Of a DNA stretch of 9,418 bases, positions 1 through 7,105 are shown piece after piece. Made by a program: the position numbers and the translations under genes. Source of the stretch: Actinomycetes bacterium (GTDB lineage Bacteria; Actinomycetota; Acidimicrobiia; Acidimicrobiales; Palsa-688); NCBI GenBank assembly GCA_021815935.1, contig JAKAZH010000061.1:1-9418 (forward strand), given 5' to 3'. Numbering within the stretch: the stretch's first letter is position 1; every line of letters starts with the position of its first letter. The notes under the pieces were generated by a model. The model searched no databases and was not told the origin of the DNA. It saw only the letters and a list, made by a program, of their open reading frames with translations.

Positions 1-579
1 GCCAAACTGCTCGCACGCGAATACCTAGACGGCGAACTTGTCGACGGCGGCACCTACGAACACGATCCCGACACCTACCGCCAAGCCGGCCGCCTCCTCG
101 CACGCCTACACGCCCAACACCAGACCATAGATGTCGGCTTCGAGGCGCACGCCAACGAACGGACCCTCGGATGGCTCAATCAACCACACCGGCTCACGAA
201 AAGCACCGTCACCGAGCTACGCCGACTGATCGGCTCCTGGCCGACACCACCCGCGACGGTCCTACCGACACACGGCGACTGGCAGCCACGCAACTGGCTG
301 ACCCACAACGGCCTGATCAGCGTCATCGACTTCGGCCGCGCGGACCTCCGACCGGCCGCCACCGACCTCGCCCGCCTCGCCGCGAAACACTTCCGCGCTA
401 ACCCCGAACTCGAAACGGCATTCTTCGACGGCTACGGAGACGACCCACGCGAACCCGAGTCGTGGCAACGCGTCGAGCTACGCGAAGCCATAGCAACCGC
501 CGTGTGGGGCTACCAAGTCGAAGACCACCCCTTCGAACGCCAAGGACACCAACTCATCGCCGAACTACTCGCCACATGA
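1..579 (+). CDS. Phosphotransferase of the aminoglycoside phosphotransferase (APH) fold, 5' truncated by window edge
   Basis: Frame 1 is open from the first base to a TGA at 577-579, giving 192 residues; the start lies outside the window. Visible are the kinase catalytic loop HGDWQPRN (residues 91-98, with catalytic-base Asp93 and metal-binding Asn98) and the metal-binding Asp110 in VIDFGRA, the APH equivalent of the DFG motif. The window begins at the hinge strand (LLAREYLDGELV), so only the C-terminal lobe is seen; the ATP-binding N-lobe is missing. The family phosphorylates hydroxyls of small molecules (aminoglycosides, macrolides, choline, homoserine) or acts as fructosamine or protein kinases. 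No substrate-specific feature is visible, so antibiotic resistance should not be assumed. Third positions are very C-rich and intact coding is clear. No gene follows closely. Confidence 0.85.
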   Translation, partial: AKLLAREYLDGELVDGGTYEHDPDTYRQAGRLLARLHAQHQTIDVGFEAHANERTLGWLNQPHRLTKSTVTELRRLIGSWPTPPATVLPTHGDWQPRNWLTHNGLISVIDFGRADLRPAATDLARLAAKHFRANPELETAFFDGYGDDPREPESWQRVELREAIATAVWGYQVEDHPFERQGHQLIAELLAT

Positions 580-945
580 CAACCACCCCCCCATCCCACG
601 ACCACCAACACATCCGACGCTACCGACAGCCACCTAGGAGCGTTAACCCATTCCACCGGCTTCGCGTCGTTACCGGCGGCCACGGGCCGCCACGGGGCGG
701 GAGAATCTCGTGAAAGCCGTGCTTGTCGCTGTGGACGTCGGTGACCGGTTCGTCGAACGCCGGGTCCTTGCAAATGAGCCGGGCTTTGTCGCAAGGTGGA
801 AGGCAACCGGTGGCCGGCAGCGGATGGACATCCCAGACAGTCGTTGGAGGAGAACCACCAACTGTCATCAGGTGCACCATCTTTCCGGATTCCCTCGCGC
901 CTCTTCTCGGCTACTGCGTAGAAGTATCGTCCGCCGGGATGCCAG
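580..945. other. Gap between kinase and broken methyltransferase; no convincing gene
   Basis: No convincing gene is seen here. A minus-strand ORF at 620-880 (86 codons) has a stretch with G/C-rich third positions (residues about 32-60), and a plus-strand GTG at 710 follows a purine-rich GGGAG, but neither product resembles a family I know and the two overlap antisense. A short perfect inverted repeat, GCGGCC-acg-GGCCGC, lies at 676-690. It has no following T run, so it is not a typical terminator. Confidence 0.4.
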
Positions 946-1735
946 GTGTCGGTGACTTTGGCGGTGGCAGCGTATCCCGGGAAGTACTCGACTGACACCA
1001 CCCTGAGAGCCCGCCAACGGCTGTGGGCCTACCAGGACCTCCCTTCGACCTGCTCAGCTGGGTGGTCGGACTTACCGGAGCGGGCGAAGGCATCCGGGTG
1101 GTCGATGTCGGATGTGGAAACGGTGCCACCTTGAGCGTCTGCGGAGGCAGGGCGCCGACGTCGTCGGCTGTGACCTTTCCCTCGGGATGCTGCGTGCGGC
1201 GTCCGGACCGAGACTCGTCAATGCCGACGCCTTGTTTATGCCCCTCAAGGACTGCTGTACGGACGTGATACTGGCCGCTCACATGCTGTATCACGTTGCT
1301 GCCCCGATCTTCGCTGTGGCAGAAATGAGAAGGGTTCTGCTACCCGGCGGGAAGTGCGTGGTTGTGACCAACGGATTGGATCACATTGCTTCGCTTCGCC
1401 GGATCGTCGAGTCCGTGGTTCGAGAATCGACGCCAGGCTGGCGAATGTCCGATTGGGCTACTCGCACGTTCTCGCTCGACGAAGGCGCAGAGATTTTACG
1501 AACGGCTTTCGATACCGTGGCGTGCGTCCGGCCGCCCGTCAAAAGCGAGGCGGTCATCACAGACGCTGACGTGGCAGCCGACTACATCGCCAGCGTCGCC
1601 GATGCCTATGAGAGCGAAGTTGCGTGCTCTTGGGCCGACGTCGTTGATGGAACGAGACGCGCGGTGGCGTCTGTGCTCGAAAAATATGGCGCCTTCATCA
1701 CCTCCGGGGTCACGGGGGCCTTCATGTGCGCATAA
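946..1735 (+). pseudogene. Class I SAM-dependent methyltransferase, interrupted by two apparent 1-base deletions
   Basis: Three consecutive frames together encode one protein of about 262 residues. Frame 946-~1039 gives YPGKYSTDTTLRARQRLWAY, frame ~1040-1132 gives PPFDLLSWVVGLTG and motif I VVDVGCGNG, and frame ~1133-1735 gives LERLRRQGADVVGCDLS, then NADALFMPL, the DVILAAHMLYHV core strand and the VLLPGGKCVVV post-motif. Both shifts have the same sense, as expected for one missing base each: a C near 1037-1042 (GACCTCCCTTC) and a G near 1131-1134 (CCTTGAGC). Restoring each base gives a continuous Methyltransf_11-type fold, with the SAM-binding Asp in VVGCDLS. Substrate is unknown. GTG at 946 is the likely start, with GTG 952 or 964 as alternatives; no strong ribosome site is visible. 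Either a recent pseudogene or sequencing error in homopolymers. Confidence 0.8.
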
Positions 1736-2057
1736 ACCTCCCGTCACCACTCAAACCCCCTACGCCCGCTTAGAGTTCACGAGTCGCGTCACGAGCCGAC
1801 AGCTGATACAACATGCCAGCAGGGCCGGCCCGACCCGCCGGCAGGCCGACCAGGATTCGTCTGCGAGGCATTGAACCGCCAAGAGCAGACAGGCCTAACT
1901 TTCAAGTGATTGGCGCGAGGTTTCCCAGACGAGCAATCCGAAAGTTTCCGGACTGTGTAGAGCCCTGGTTGGTGCGTTCATCAGTAGCACGGTGTCGCTG
2001 GTCTTTGATCCATGACACCTCCTCCCCCGAGTGTCGTCCCGACGGGTTCGACGTCGT
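1736..2057. other. Intergenic stretch between convergent methyltransferases; possible mobile-element debris
   Basis: No full gene is seen in this 322-base gap between the plus-strand broken methyltransferase and the stop of the minus-strand one. It holds a strong minus-strand ribosome site followed by an ATG and only ten codons (listed separately) and a GC-rich stretch around 1815-1850 with GCCGG repeats. The composition is more A/T-mixed than the flanking genes. I see no T-tract hairpin that would serve as a bidirectional terminator. Confidence 0.4.
1981..2025 (-). other. Strong Shine-Dalgarno plus ATG opening a 10-codon ORF, set in a hairpin
   Basis: On the minus strand GGAGGAGG (2018-2025) is followed four bases later by ATG (2011-2013). 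The ORF MDQRPATPCY then stops with TGA at 1981-1983. The segment is bracketed by GGTGTC (1991-1996) and GACACC (2014-2019), a 6-bp inverted repeat around a 17-base loop that would fold the ATG into the loop. Such a strong initiation site with almost no coding sequence suggests either a leader peptide whose downstream gene is gone or the broken 5' end of a transposase gene. Neither can be shown here. Confidence 0.3.
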
Positions 2058-2897
2058 TTAGCGGCGTTGAAGGGTCCAAACTAGGGCTATCGGCACGTCC
2101 GCCCAAAGCGCCGCCGCCGCGTCAGGGGCGCCGGCAGTGAGGCCCACGGTGAAATCCGCCTCCGACGGCGCCTCCGCGCAGTCAAGGACATCCAGGCCTG
2201 CGCTGCGGAACGCCCGCAGATACACAGAATGGGGGTGGTGGAAATTCCTGACGAAAGCGAACCCGGCCCCGGCCGGGAAAAGCGCCTGACCCTGCAAGGC
2301 CACGAAAGTCGGGTGGGCGTCAGAGATCACCACCCGTCCACCCGGGCGGACCACCCGGGCCAACTCGCCGATCGCCGGAGCCGGATCAGCCAGATGAGTC
2401 AACGCCAAACCGCATGTAGCAACATCGACAGACCCCGACTCGACCGGCAACAAGGTCAAGTCGCCGGTGCGGAACTCGACCCCCGCCAACTTTTCGCGTG
2501 CCCGGGCCAACATCGCGTCCGAGCGATCGACGCCCAAGGTTCGATGACCCCGCCCGGCCAGCAGCCCGGCCAGGCGGCCGGTACCACAAGCAGCGTCAAG
2601 AGCCACCCCCGCACCCACGCCGTCAAGGCCGGCGAGTACGAGCGGCTCCTCCGTCCGGATAAGAACGTTCGACATCTCGTCATACACGGGCGCCCACGCC
2701 CGGTAACCTTCTTCCACGTCCAGCTCAGGGACCGGCGACCTCACAGCGAACGGCCCCCCGCCCAGCCGGGCAATCAACGCCTCGATCGCCGCGACCCTCG
2801 CCGCCACGAATGCCTCGTCGCCGTCGAGAACGCACCGCAAAAGCGCCGCACCCTCAATACCCAACCACACCTCGCCCAGAGAAACGCTCCTGCCCAC
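2058..2897 (-). CDS. Class I SAM-dependent methyltransferase (Methyltransf_11 type)
   Basis: 279 residues, intact. An N-terminal helical segment (SLGEVWLGIEGAALLR, residues 6-21) precedes the Rossmann fold. Next comes GYRAWAPVYDEMSN (64-77), a lead-in common to UbiE/BioC-like enzymes. Motif I is VALDAACGTGRLA (98-110), the ribose-binding acid is Asp124 in LGVDRSDAML, motif II includes GDLTLLP (145-151) and VDVATCGLALTHL (157-169), and motif III is VVRPGGRVVISD (182-193). The protein would transfer a methyl group from SAM; the C-terminal 80 residues that normally give substrate choice are not diagnostic. The start is GTG at 2895-2897, 10 bases after a TAGTAT box, so the transcript may be leaderless. 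The gene stands alone, divergent from the GNAT gene and convergent with the broken methyltransferase. A long open frame on the opposite strand here is antisense shadow. Confidence 0.88.
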   Translation of the reverse strand: MGRSVSLGEVWLGIEGAALLRCVLDGDEAFVAARVAAIEALIARLGGGPFAVRSPVPELDVEEGYRAWAPVYDEMSNVLIRTEEPLVLAGLDGVGAGVALDAACGTGRLAGLLAGRGHRTLGVDRSDAMLARAREKLAGVEFRTGDLTLLPVESGSVDVATCGLALTHLADPAPAIGELARVVRPGGRVVISDAHPTFVALQGQALFPAGAGFAFVRNFHHPHSVYLRAFRSAGLDVLDCAEAPSEADFTVGLTAGAPDAAAALWADVPIALVWTLQRR

Positions 2898-2907
2898 AAC
2901 CCCGACG

Positions 2908-2913
2908 ATACTA
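2908..2913 (-). promoter_or_regulatory. Candidate -10 box of the methyltransferase, suggesting a leaderless transcript
   Basis: The minus strand reads TAGTAT, matching the actinobacterial TAnnnT -10 consensus, and the GTG start begins 10 bases downstream with no purine-rich ribosome site between. This spacing is typical of leaderless actinobacterial mRNAs, where transcription begins at or next to the start codon. No clear -35 hexamer is seen at 16-19 bases upstream, so the call rests on the -10 box and spacing only. Confidence 0.4.
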
Positions 2914-3150
2914 GGCCCAGCGAATCAGAAAGCAGCTGGATCCTTTCACCCAACCATCACGATCCGACGGAAAGCTCCCCGAGGCGCAAACCCGTCAGGC
3001 GACCACGGGGGATGGCCAAAAGAACCGCTTCGCGTGCTCGGCGGATAAGTCCGAAACGGATCGGCGGCAGCGAAACCCTCACTCCCGTAGAGCCCGACGA
3101 GATGCGAACTGGATCGCCTCGTCTCGTGCTTTCCTAGCGCGCCGACACTC

Positions 3151-4056
3151 TTGGGCGACATAGCTATCGCCGGGCGGCGCTACAACTGGGCCCTGCGCTT
3201 CGGGTGCCTACCTCACTGGCTCACAGGGTACCGCCAAGGTCACCTGGCAGCTCGCTCGTCCGCATTCAATGGGTCTGCGTCCGTCTACGCTTCATCCGTG
3301 CAAGGCAAGCCGCTCCTCGACGAACTGATCGCGGACGCGTGGCCCCCCCTAGTCGAGGAACTATACGGCGGTTGGCGCTACCGCTGGACTCACGGCGTGA
3401 CCCGCCGGGCGAACTCAGCCCTCGCTTCAGGCAGCGAAAGCGACCTCGTAGACCTAGTGGCACACGCTGAGGCGTTCTACGGCCAGCACTTCGCGCCCAC
3501 GATCATCCAGGCATCCACCGCGTCGGCACCGTACGGTCTCGCAGCCTACCTGCACCATCGCAGCTATCAGTCAACCGCCCGGACACTCGTTCAAGTAGCG
3601 ACGACCAGCAAAGTGATCGAGCGGACCCGGCCAACCCTCCCAGTCGAGATAGCCAACGCTCCCGGCGGCGACTGGTTTAGAGCGTACTGGACCGTTGAAT
3701 CTTCTCGCTGCCTAAACGATGCGGCCAAGGATCTCTACCGCGACGTCCTTCTAGCGCCGCGCTTACCGAAAATATTCGCCTCTGCCCTACACTCTTCTGA
3801 GACGGCCGGGGTCGGGCAACTAGTGATCGAGCGAGGATGGGCGGGAGTCCAATGCATGGCCACCGGTCCCAGGTACCGGCGCAATGGCGTCGCCAGCTCC
3901 ATTCTCAACACCCTCGCCAAGGAAGCCGCCGGAAGGGGTATCAAACACATGTACCTAGCCGTCATGGCTGACAACAATGCCGCGATAGCTCTCTACGCCT
4001 CCGCAAGTTTCACGACGGTCCATGAATACAGCTACTTCACTCGCGCACATCTCTAA
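3151..4056 (+). CDS. GNAT-family N-acetyltransferase, Rv0428c-like
   Basis: 301 residues from TTG 3151. The C-terminal GNAT core is clear: the acetyl-CoA loop lies in GPRYRRNGVASSIL (239-252; R-R-N-G-V-A fits the Q/R-x-x-G-x-G/A rule), followed by the strand KHMYLAVMADN and helix NAAIALYASASFTTVHEY (275-293). Upstream, AWPPLVEELYGGWRYRWTHG and VTRRANSAL (63-91) match the start of the actinobacterial Rv0428c-type acetyltransferase module, where a tryptophan-rich GGW segment precedes TRRANS. Substrate is unknown. The start is uncertain: the first 49 residues look unlike the N-terminal barrel often found in this group, there is no strong ribosome site at 3151, and a GTG at 3298 (VQGKPLLDELIADAWPP) would give 252 residues covering the whole conserved part. 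The gene is monocistronic, with 253 bases to the divergent methyltransferase. Confidence 0.82.
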   Translation: MGDIAIAGRRYNWALRFGCLPHWLTGYRQGHLAARSSAFNGSASVYASSVQGKPLLDELIADAWPPLVEELYGGWRYRWTHGVTRRANSALASGSESDLVDLVAHAEAFYGQHFAPTIIQASTASAPYGLAAYLHHRSYQSTARTLVQVATTSKVIERTRPTLPVEIANAPGGDWFRAYWTVESSRCLNDAAKDLYRDVLLAPRLPKIFASALHSSETAGVGQLVIERGWAGVQCMATGPRYRRNGVASSILNTLAKEAAGRGIKHMYLAVMADNNAAIALYASASFTTVHEYSYFTRAHL

Positions 4057-4620
4057 CCGATTACAGATGGCAAGGGCGCTTCTCCAGCCACCGGACCGAC
4101 AGTTGGGCGGATTGCTGCGCCCCCGCCGGTCATCGAAGCTGGAGCAACGGAAGCGTGAGACGGGCCCGGCTTCGCCAAATCACCTCAACACTCCCCCCGT
4201 CATATCACAGCAGGTTCGCCCAGTCTTATCAAACAGGAACCTCTAGGACAGCATGGTCCGATGAGCGGTGATGGCCATCTACCGCGGAGTCCACTTCTGA
4301 CTTACGGTATGTCCCTCTTCAGTCGGAGCGGGGCCAGATTGGAAACGACCCGGAGCCGTGTCATGTTGAGTCGGTTCGTCCCGAGGTTCTTTGAAAAAAT
4401 GTGAACTCGGAAGGTGCTACGGGAAGTCACAGTGACCTACAAAGCGGCGGCAAGGGATACGGTCGCCGTTACCGGGGGGACGCCATGCCTACAGATTTGC
4501 GGGTTGTCCACATGCACCGGTAGCGGGCTTAGGTTCCCTTCGAAAACGATGCGCTTTAGTGTCGGCCGACAGTTGTGAGTGCAGAAGTTGACCTGTGGAT
4601 CTCCGCCACCCCAAGCCGGG
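4057..4620. other. 564-base gap without a recognisable gene
   Basis: This gap lies downstream of both flanking genes, which converge on it. No ORF resembles a known protein. A plus-strand ATG at 4485 follows a G-run (ACCGGGGGGACGCC) and opens a 12-codon frame ending TAG 4521-4523. The 10-mer CCGACAGTTG occurs near both ends of the gap (about 4098 and 4565), and a small palindrome GTCAC-a-GTGAC lies near 4426-4436. None of these is strong enough for a functional call. Coding periodicity is absent and A/T content is higher than in the genes. Confidence 0.45.
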
Positions 4621-6105
4621 TCAGCAGGAAGACGAATACAGATAATGCACCGGTAGGAGCCAGGCCGGCGGGCGGCCTAAGGGCATAAGGTTCACGAACC
4701 ACAAGTCCACGACAGCAGCGTCGTCAACGATGCGCTGCTGGGCAGTCGGGATCCAGTCGATCACCGCGTGCTGGCGACGGCTGACTTCGACGACGATCCG
4801 GTCCACGTTGCGAAGGTCATCGAAAAAGGTATTCAGATCCCAAGTCGGGGAGTCGTCTTCAACAGGTGTCACGACGAGTGTCCGGCGCGCGTTATCGATG
4901 TAGGTACTGATGTCTGACTGGTGCGACGGGTGCTGCGGTGAACCCCACACCAATCGCACAAACCCGTTGCGGGGCTCGGGCTGCCAACTGCGGAGATGTT
5001 CGACGACATAAACGGCGGTATCCTCGACGTAGCCAGCGACAAATTTTTTCACAGCACCCGCTCTGCTGTGGCGTCGCGATACCGTGACCCCGGCGGCCTC
5101 GAGTCCCTGCGATACGGGATCGGCGTCCAAGTTGACGACCTCGACCCGAGCATCGACATTCCGACTGGCCAGCGTGTCGGCAATAAGGCCGGTAGCGGTC
5201 ACGTCAACAGGAGGGCAAGAATACCCGACGACATAAACTCGGCGGGCCTCGCTCAAAGCTCGATGGGCTCTGGTCCACAACTCCTTGGTGATCGGATTGG
5301 CATACAGGGATGTCTTCGCAGCAACTGGCGGCACAATGAACGGGTCGCGACCCAACAGCACTCGGCTCCTCTCATCGCTCACTGCTCTGTCGCTTTCGGA
5401 CGCGCCGATCTCGGGGTCGAGTCGCACGACGCTCGTGCCCCCCACGTCGCCGGGCGCCCAGAACCACGACGTCGAACCGTGAAGCTTCAACAACCTGAAA
5501 GTAGCCGCGCCCGACCCGGATACAACATGGCCACCCTTTGCCGCTGGTGGGATACCGTCAAGAACATCACCGGACGCGATCGAGCCGCCGTCGGACGCTG
5601 CACCCAGCGAAAGACGTTCAAGGCAGCGCTCGATCACCGTGTCATAGTTAAACGTTACGATGCTGGCCTGACGCACATGCCAGACGCTGACGAGATCGAG
5701 CAGCCACGACGGAATCTCAGCCACCCGCTCCTCGCACTCGACCAGCACAGCCCGCATGGACTTGACCAACTCCAAATACAGCGCCCTGCGCCTAAGGTTC
5801 TCCGCGCTCGACATGTACGGCTGATCCTCAGCCAACCCGGCAAGCCACCCCTCGAATCCCCTCCCGTCGAGGCGCTTCTCGGACCATCCGGCCTCGGCGG
5901 CATCTCGCGCTGCCGCGATTCCCAAGCGGACTATTGCCCGCCGTCCGAGCTGCGCCGTGTCAGGGAATCGGTGTTCGTCGCCCAGCTCCTCCGACACCGC
6001 AATCGAGAAACCGGCGCCCAGAACGAACACGTCCCCGCCGGGGCCAGACCAACACGGGTCGACGCCCGCCCGGTCCCATGCTGGCACCAGCGAGCCGATG
6101 GGCAT
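4621..6105 (-). CDS. SIR2-like (SIR2_2-type) protein, candidate NAD-consuming defence effector
   Basis: 494 residues from ATG 6103-6105; a TTG at 6231 would add 42 residues encoded partly by a hexamer repeat. Residues here are numbered from the ATG. The SIR2 NAD site is intact: GAGFS (30-34) in VFVLGAGFSIAVS, TFNYD (151-155) with the catalytic-type Asn153, KLHGS (207-211) with His209, GYSCPPVD (294-301), and the acidic strand VVNLDAD (323-329). These motifs mark the bacterial SIR2 superfamily, whose defence members (Thoeris ThsA, DSR1/DSR2, SIR2-pAgo) hydrolyse NAD+ during phage infection; residues 1-350 fit that domain. Residues 351-494 form a region I cannot assign. No signal peptide or membrane helix is seen, so it should be cytoplasmic. 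The gene stands alone, with gaps on both sides and an IS remnant diverging upstream. I choose the internal ATG because family members begin 15-25 residues before GAG. Function in defence is inference. Confidence 0.85.
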   Translation of the reverse strand: MPIGSLVPAWDRAGVDPCWSGPGGDVFVLGAGFSIAVSEELGDEHRFPDTAQLGRRAIVRLGIAAARDAAEAGWSEKRLDGRGFEGWLAGLAEDQPYMSSAENLRRRALYLELVKSMRAVLVECEERVAEIPSWLLDLVSVWHVRQASIVTFNYDTVIERCLERLSLGAASDGGSIASGDVLDGIPPAAKGGHVVSGSGAATFRLLKLHGSTSWFWAPGDVGGTSVVRLDPEIGASESDRAVSDERSRVLLGRDPFIVPPVAAKTSLYANPITKELWTRAHRALSEARRVYVVGYSCPPVDVTATGLIADTLASRNVDARVEVVNLDADPVSQGLEAAGVTVSRRHSRAGAVKKFVAGYVEDTAVYVVEHLRSWQPEPRNGFVRLVWGSPQHPSHQSDISTYIDNARRTLVVTPVEDDSPTWDLNTFFDDLRNVDRIVVEVSRRQHAVIDWIPTAQQRIVDDAAVVDLWFVNLMPLGRPPAWLLPVHYLYSSSC

Positions 6106-6158
6106 GGCATAAAGTCTGCCAGTTCGACGGACTCTACGCCACACCGTGGACAGGCATT

Positions 6159-6202
<44 letters not shown>

Positions 6203-6355
6203 CGACTGGCCTCGCGGGGAGTGATAGCCAACCTACAGAGATCTCAGATCCCAACCCGCCAACTAGACCCGTGCTCCAGACATGGCGTGAGGTCACTTGA
6301 GGAAAGAAGTTTTGAGACTTAGATCCGGGGCTGGTAGTGGACGCGAACTTTTGCT

Positions 6356-6860
6356 GTGCCTAAAGAACATGGATGGGATTATGGACCTCCGAGCGTCGAG
6401 AAGACGCTGGGGTCGTTGCCGATGGTCGCCGAGTTTGCACGAAGGCTGGATATCGCCCGGTTTGTCGGCAGGCTCTGCCTTGTGCGTGATGTGGCGATCC
6501 TCACCCATGGTCAGGTGATCGAAGCGCTGGTCGCGAACCGCCTCACGTCGCCGCCCCGACTGCTGCGGGTGGAGGACTGGGCCAGGGTATGGGCCGTCAA
6601 AGAGGTATTCGGTATCGGCGCTTGCACGCTCAACGATGACCGCATGGGCCGTTGCCTCGACGCTGTGGCCGAGCGTCTCGACGAGCTCGTCGGGCCGGTC
6701 GGCGACCGAGCGATCGCCGATTTCTGGGTCGACGTGTCACGACTGCATTGGGACATGACCTCGGGTCAGCCTCCTCGGTGACTACCCGTGCCCTGAGGCC
6801 GGGTTTGTGTTGGCGTCGTATGGAAAACCGAAGGACTGCCGCGTGGACCTGACGCGCCTC
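6356..6860 (+). mobile_element. IS1634-family transposase remnant, N-terminal part only, frameshifted
   Basis: The GTG at 6356 opens a frame whose product matches the N-terminal part of actinobacterial IS1634-type transposases: VEKTLGSLPMVAEFARRL, VRDVAILTHGQVIEALVANR, LRVEDWARVWAVKEVFGIG, TLNDDRMGRCLDAVAERLD and VDVSRLHWDMTS. The frame runs into a TGA at 6779-6781, but moving one frame at the GGG of 6763-6765 restores VSLLGDYPCPEAGFV then SYGKPKDCRVDLTR, as in the family (usually Y-G-x-P-K-D-R-R-x-D-L). This indicates one extra G. After about 6860 similarity stops, so the DDE catalytic core and C-terminus are missing and no terminal inverted repeats are seen. The element cannot transpose by itself. 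It shows that the region between the SIR2 gene and the secreted protein has been hit by insertion and deletion. Confidence 0.8.
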
Positions 6861-7061
6861 GTGGCGCACAGGGGCTTCGGTCCACAACTAACCAGGGCCG
6901 TCGATCGCCTCGGGGTGCCTATAACGAAGCTGGCACCAACCGACAAGCAGCAGACCCTCGAGGCTTCCAAAGCGACGGGCCGGCGGGGAGCCAGCTGCCG
7001 GGCGGCTTCGCCAGCCGGCCAGCCTCGAGCGGTGGCTCCGCAACCCGAGCCGGAGAGGTAG
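6861..7061 (+). other. Unassigned open tail fused to the transposase remnant
   Basis: The shifted transposase frame stays open for about 66 codons beyond the last transposase-like residues and ends at TAG 7059-7061. It contains GFGPQLTRAVDRLGVPITKL followed by APTDKQQTLEASKATG and a Gly/Ala/Pro/Arg-rich end. I do not recognise it. The first half has plausible codon use and could be a fragment of another gene brought in at the deletion junction; the last 30 residues look like chance low-complexity reading of GC-rich DNA. A 5-bp hairpin (GCACG-gcgccag-CGTGC, 7061-7077) lies at its end and might act weakly as a terminator for either strand. Confidence 0.3.
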
Positions 7062-7105
7062 CACGGCGCCAGCGTGCCGCCTGTTGATCGAAGGATACGG
7101 GGTGG

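Noticed and set aside
676..690. Inverted repeat as a rho-independent terminator for the kinase
   Set aside because: It lies about 100 bases after the stop and no T run follows.
510..1001. Minus-strand frame of 163 codons, with 620-880 inside it in another frame
   Set aside because: It overlaps the start of the first methyltransferase in antisense, codon bias is patchy, and no motif is recognisable.
2229..3137. Plus-strand open frame of 302 codons
   Set aside because: It lies antisense to the methyltransferase, which has all SAM motifs; the plus product is Arg/Pro-rich and featureless.
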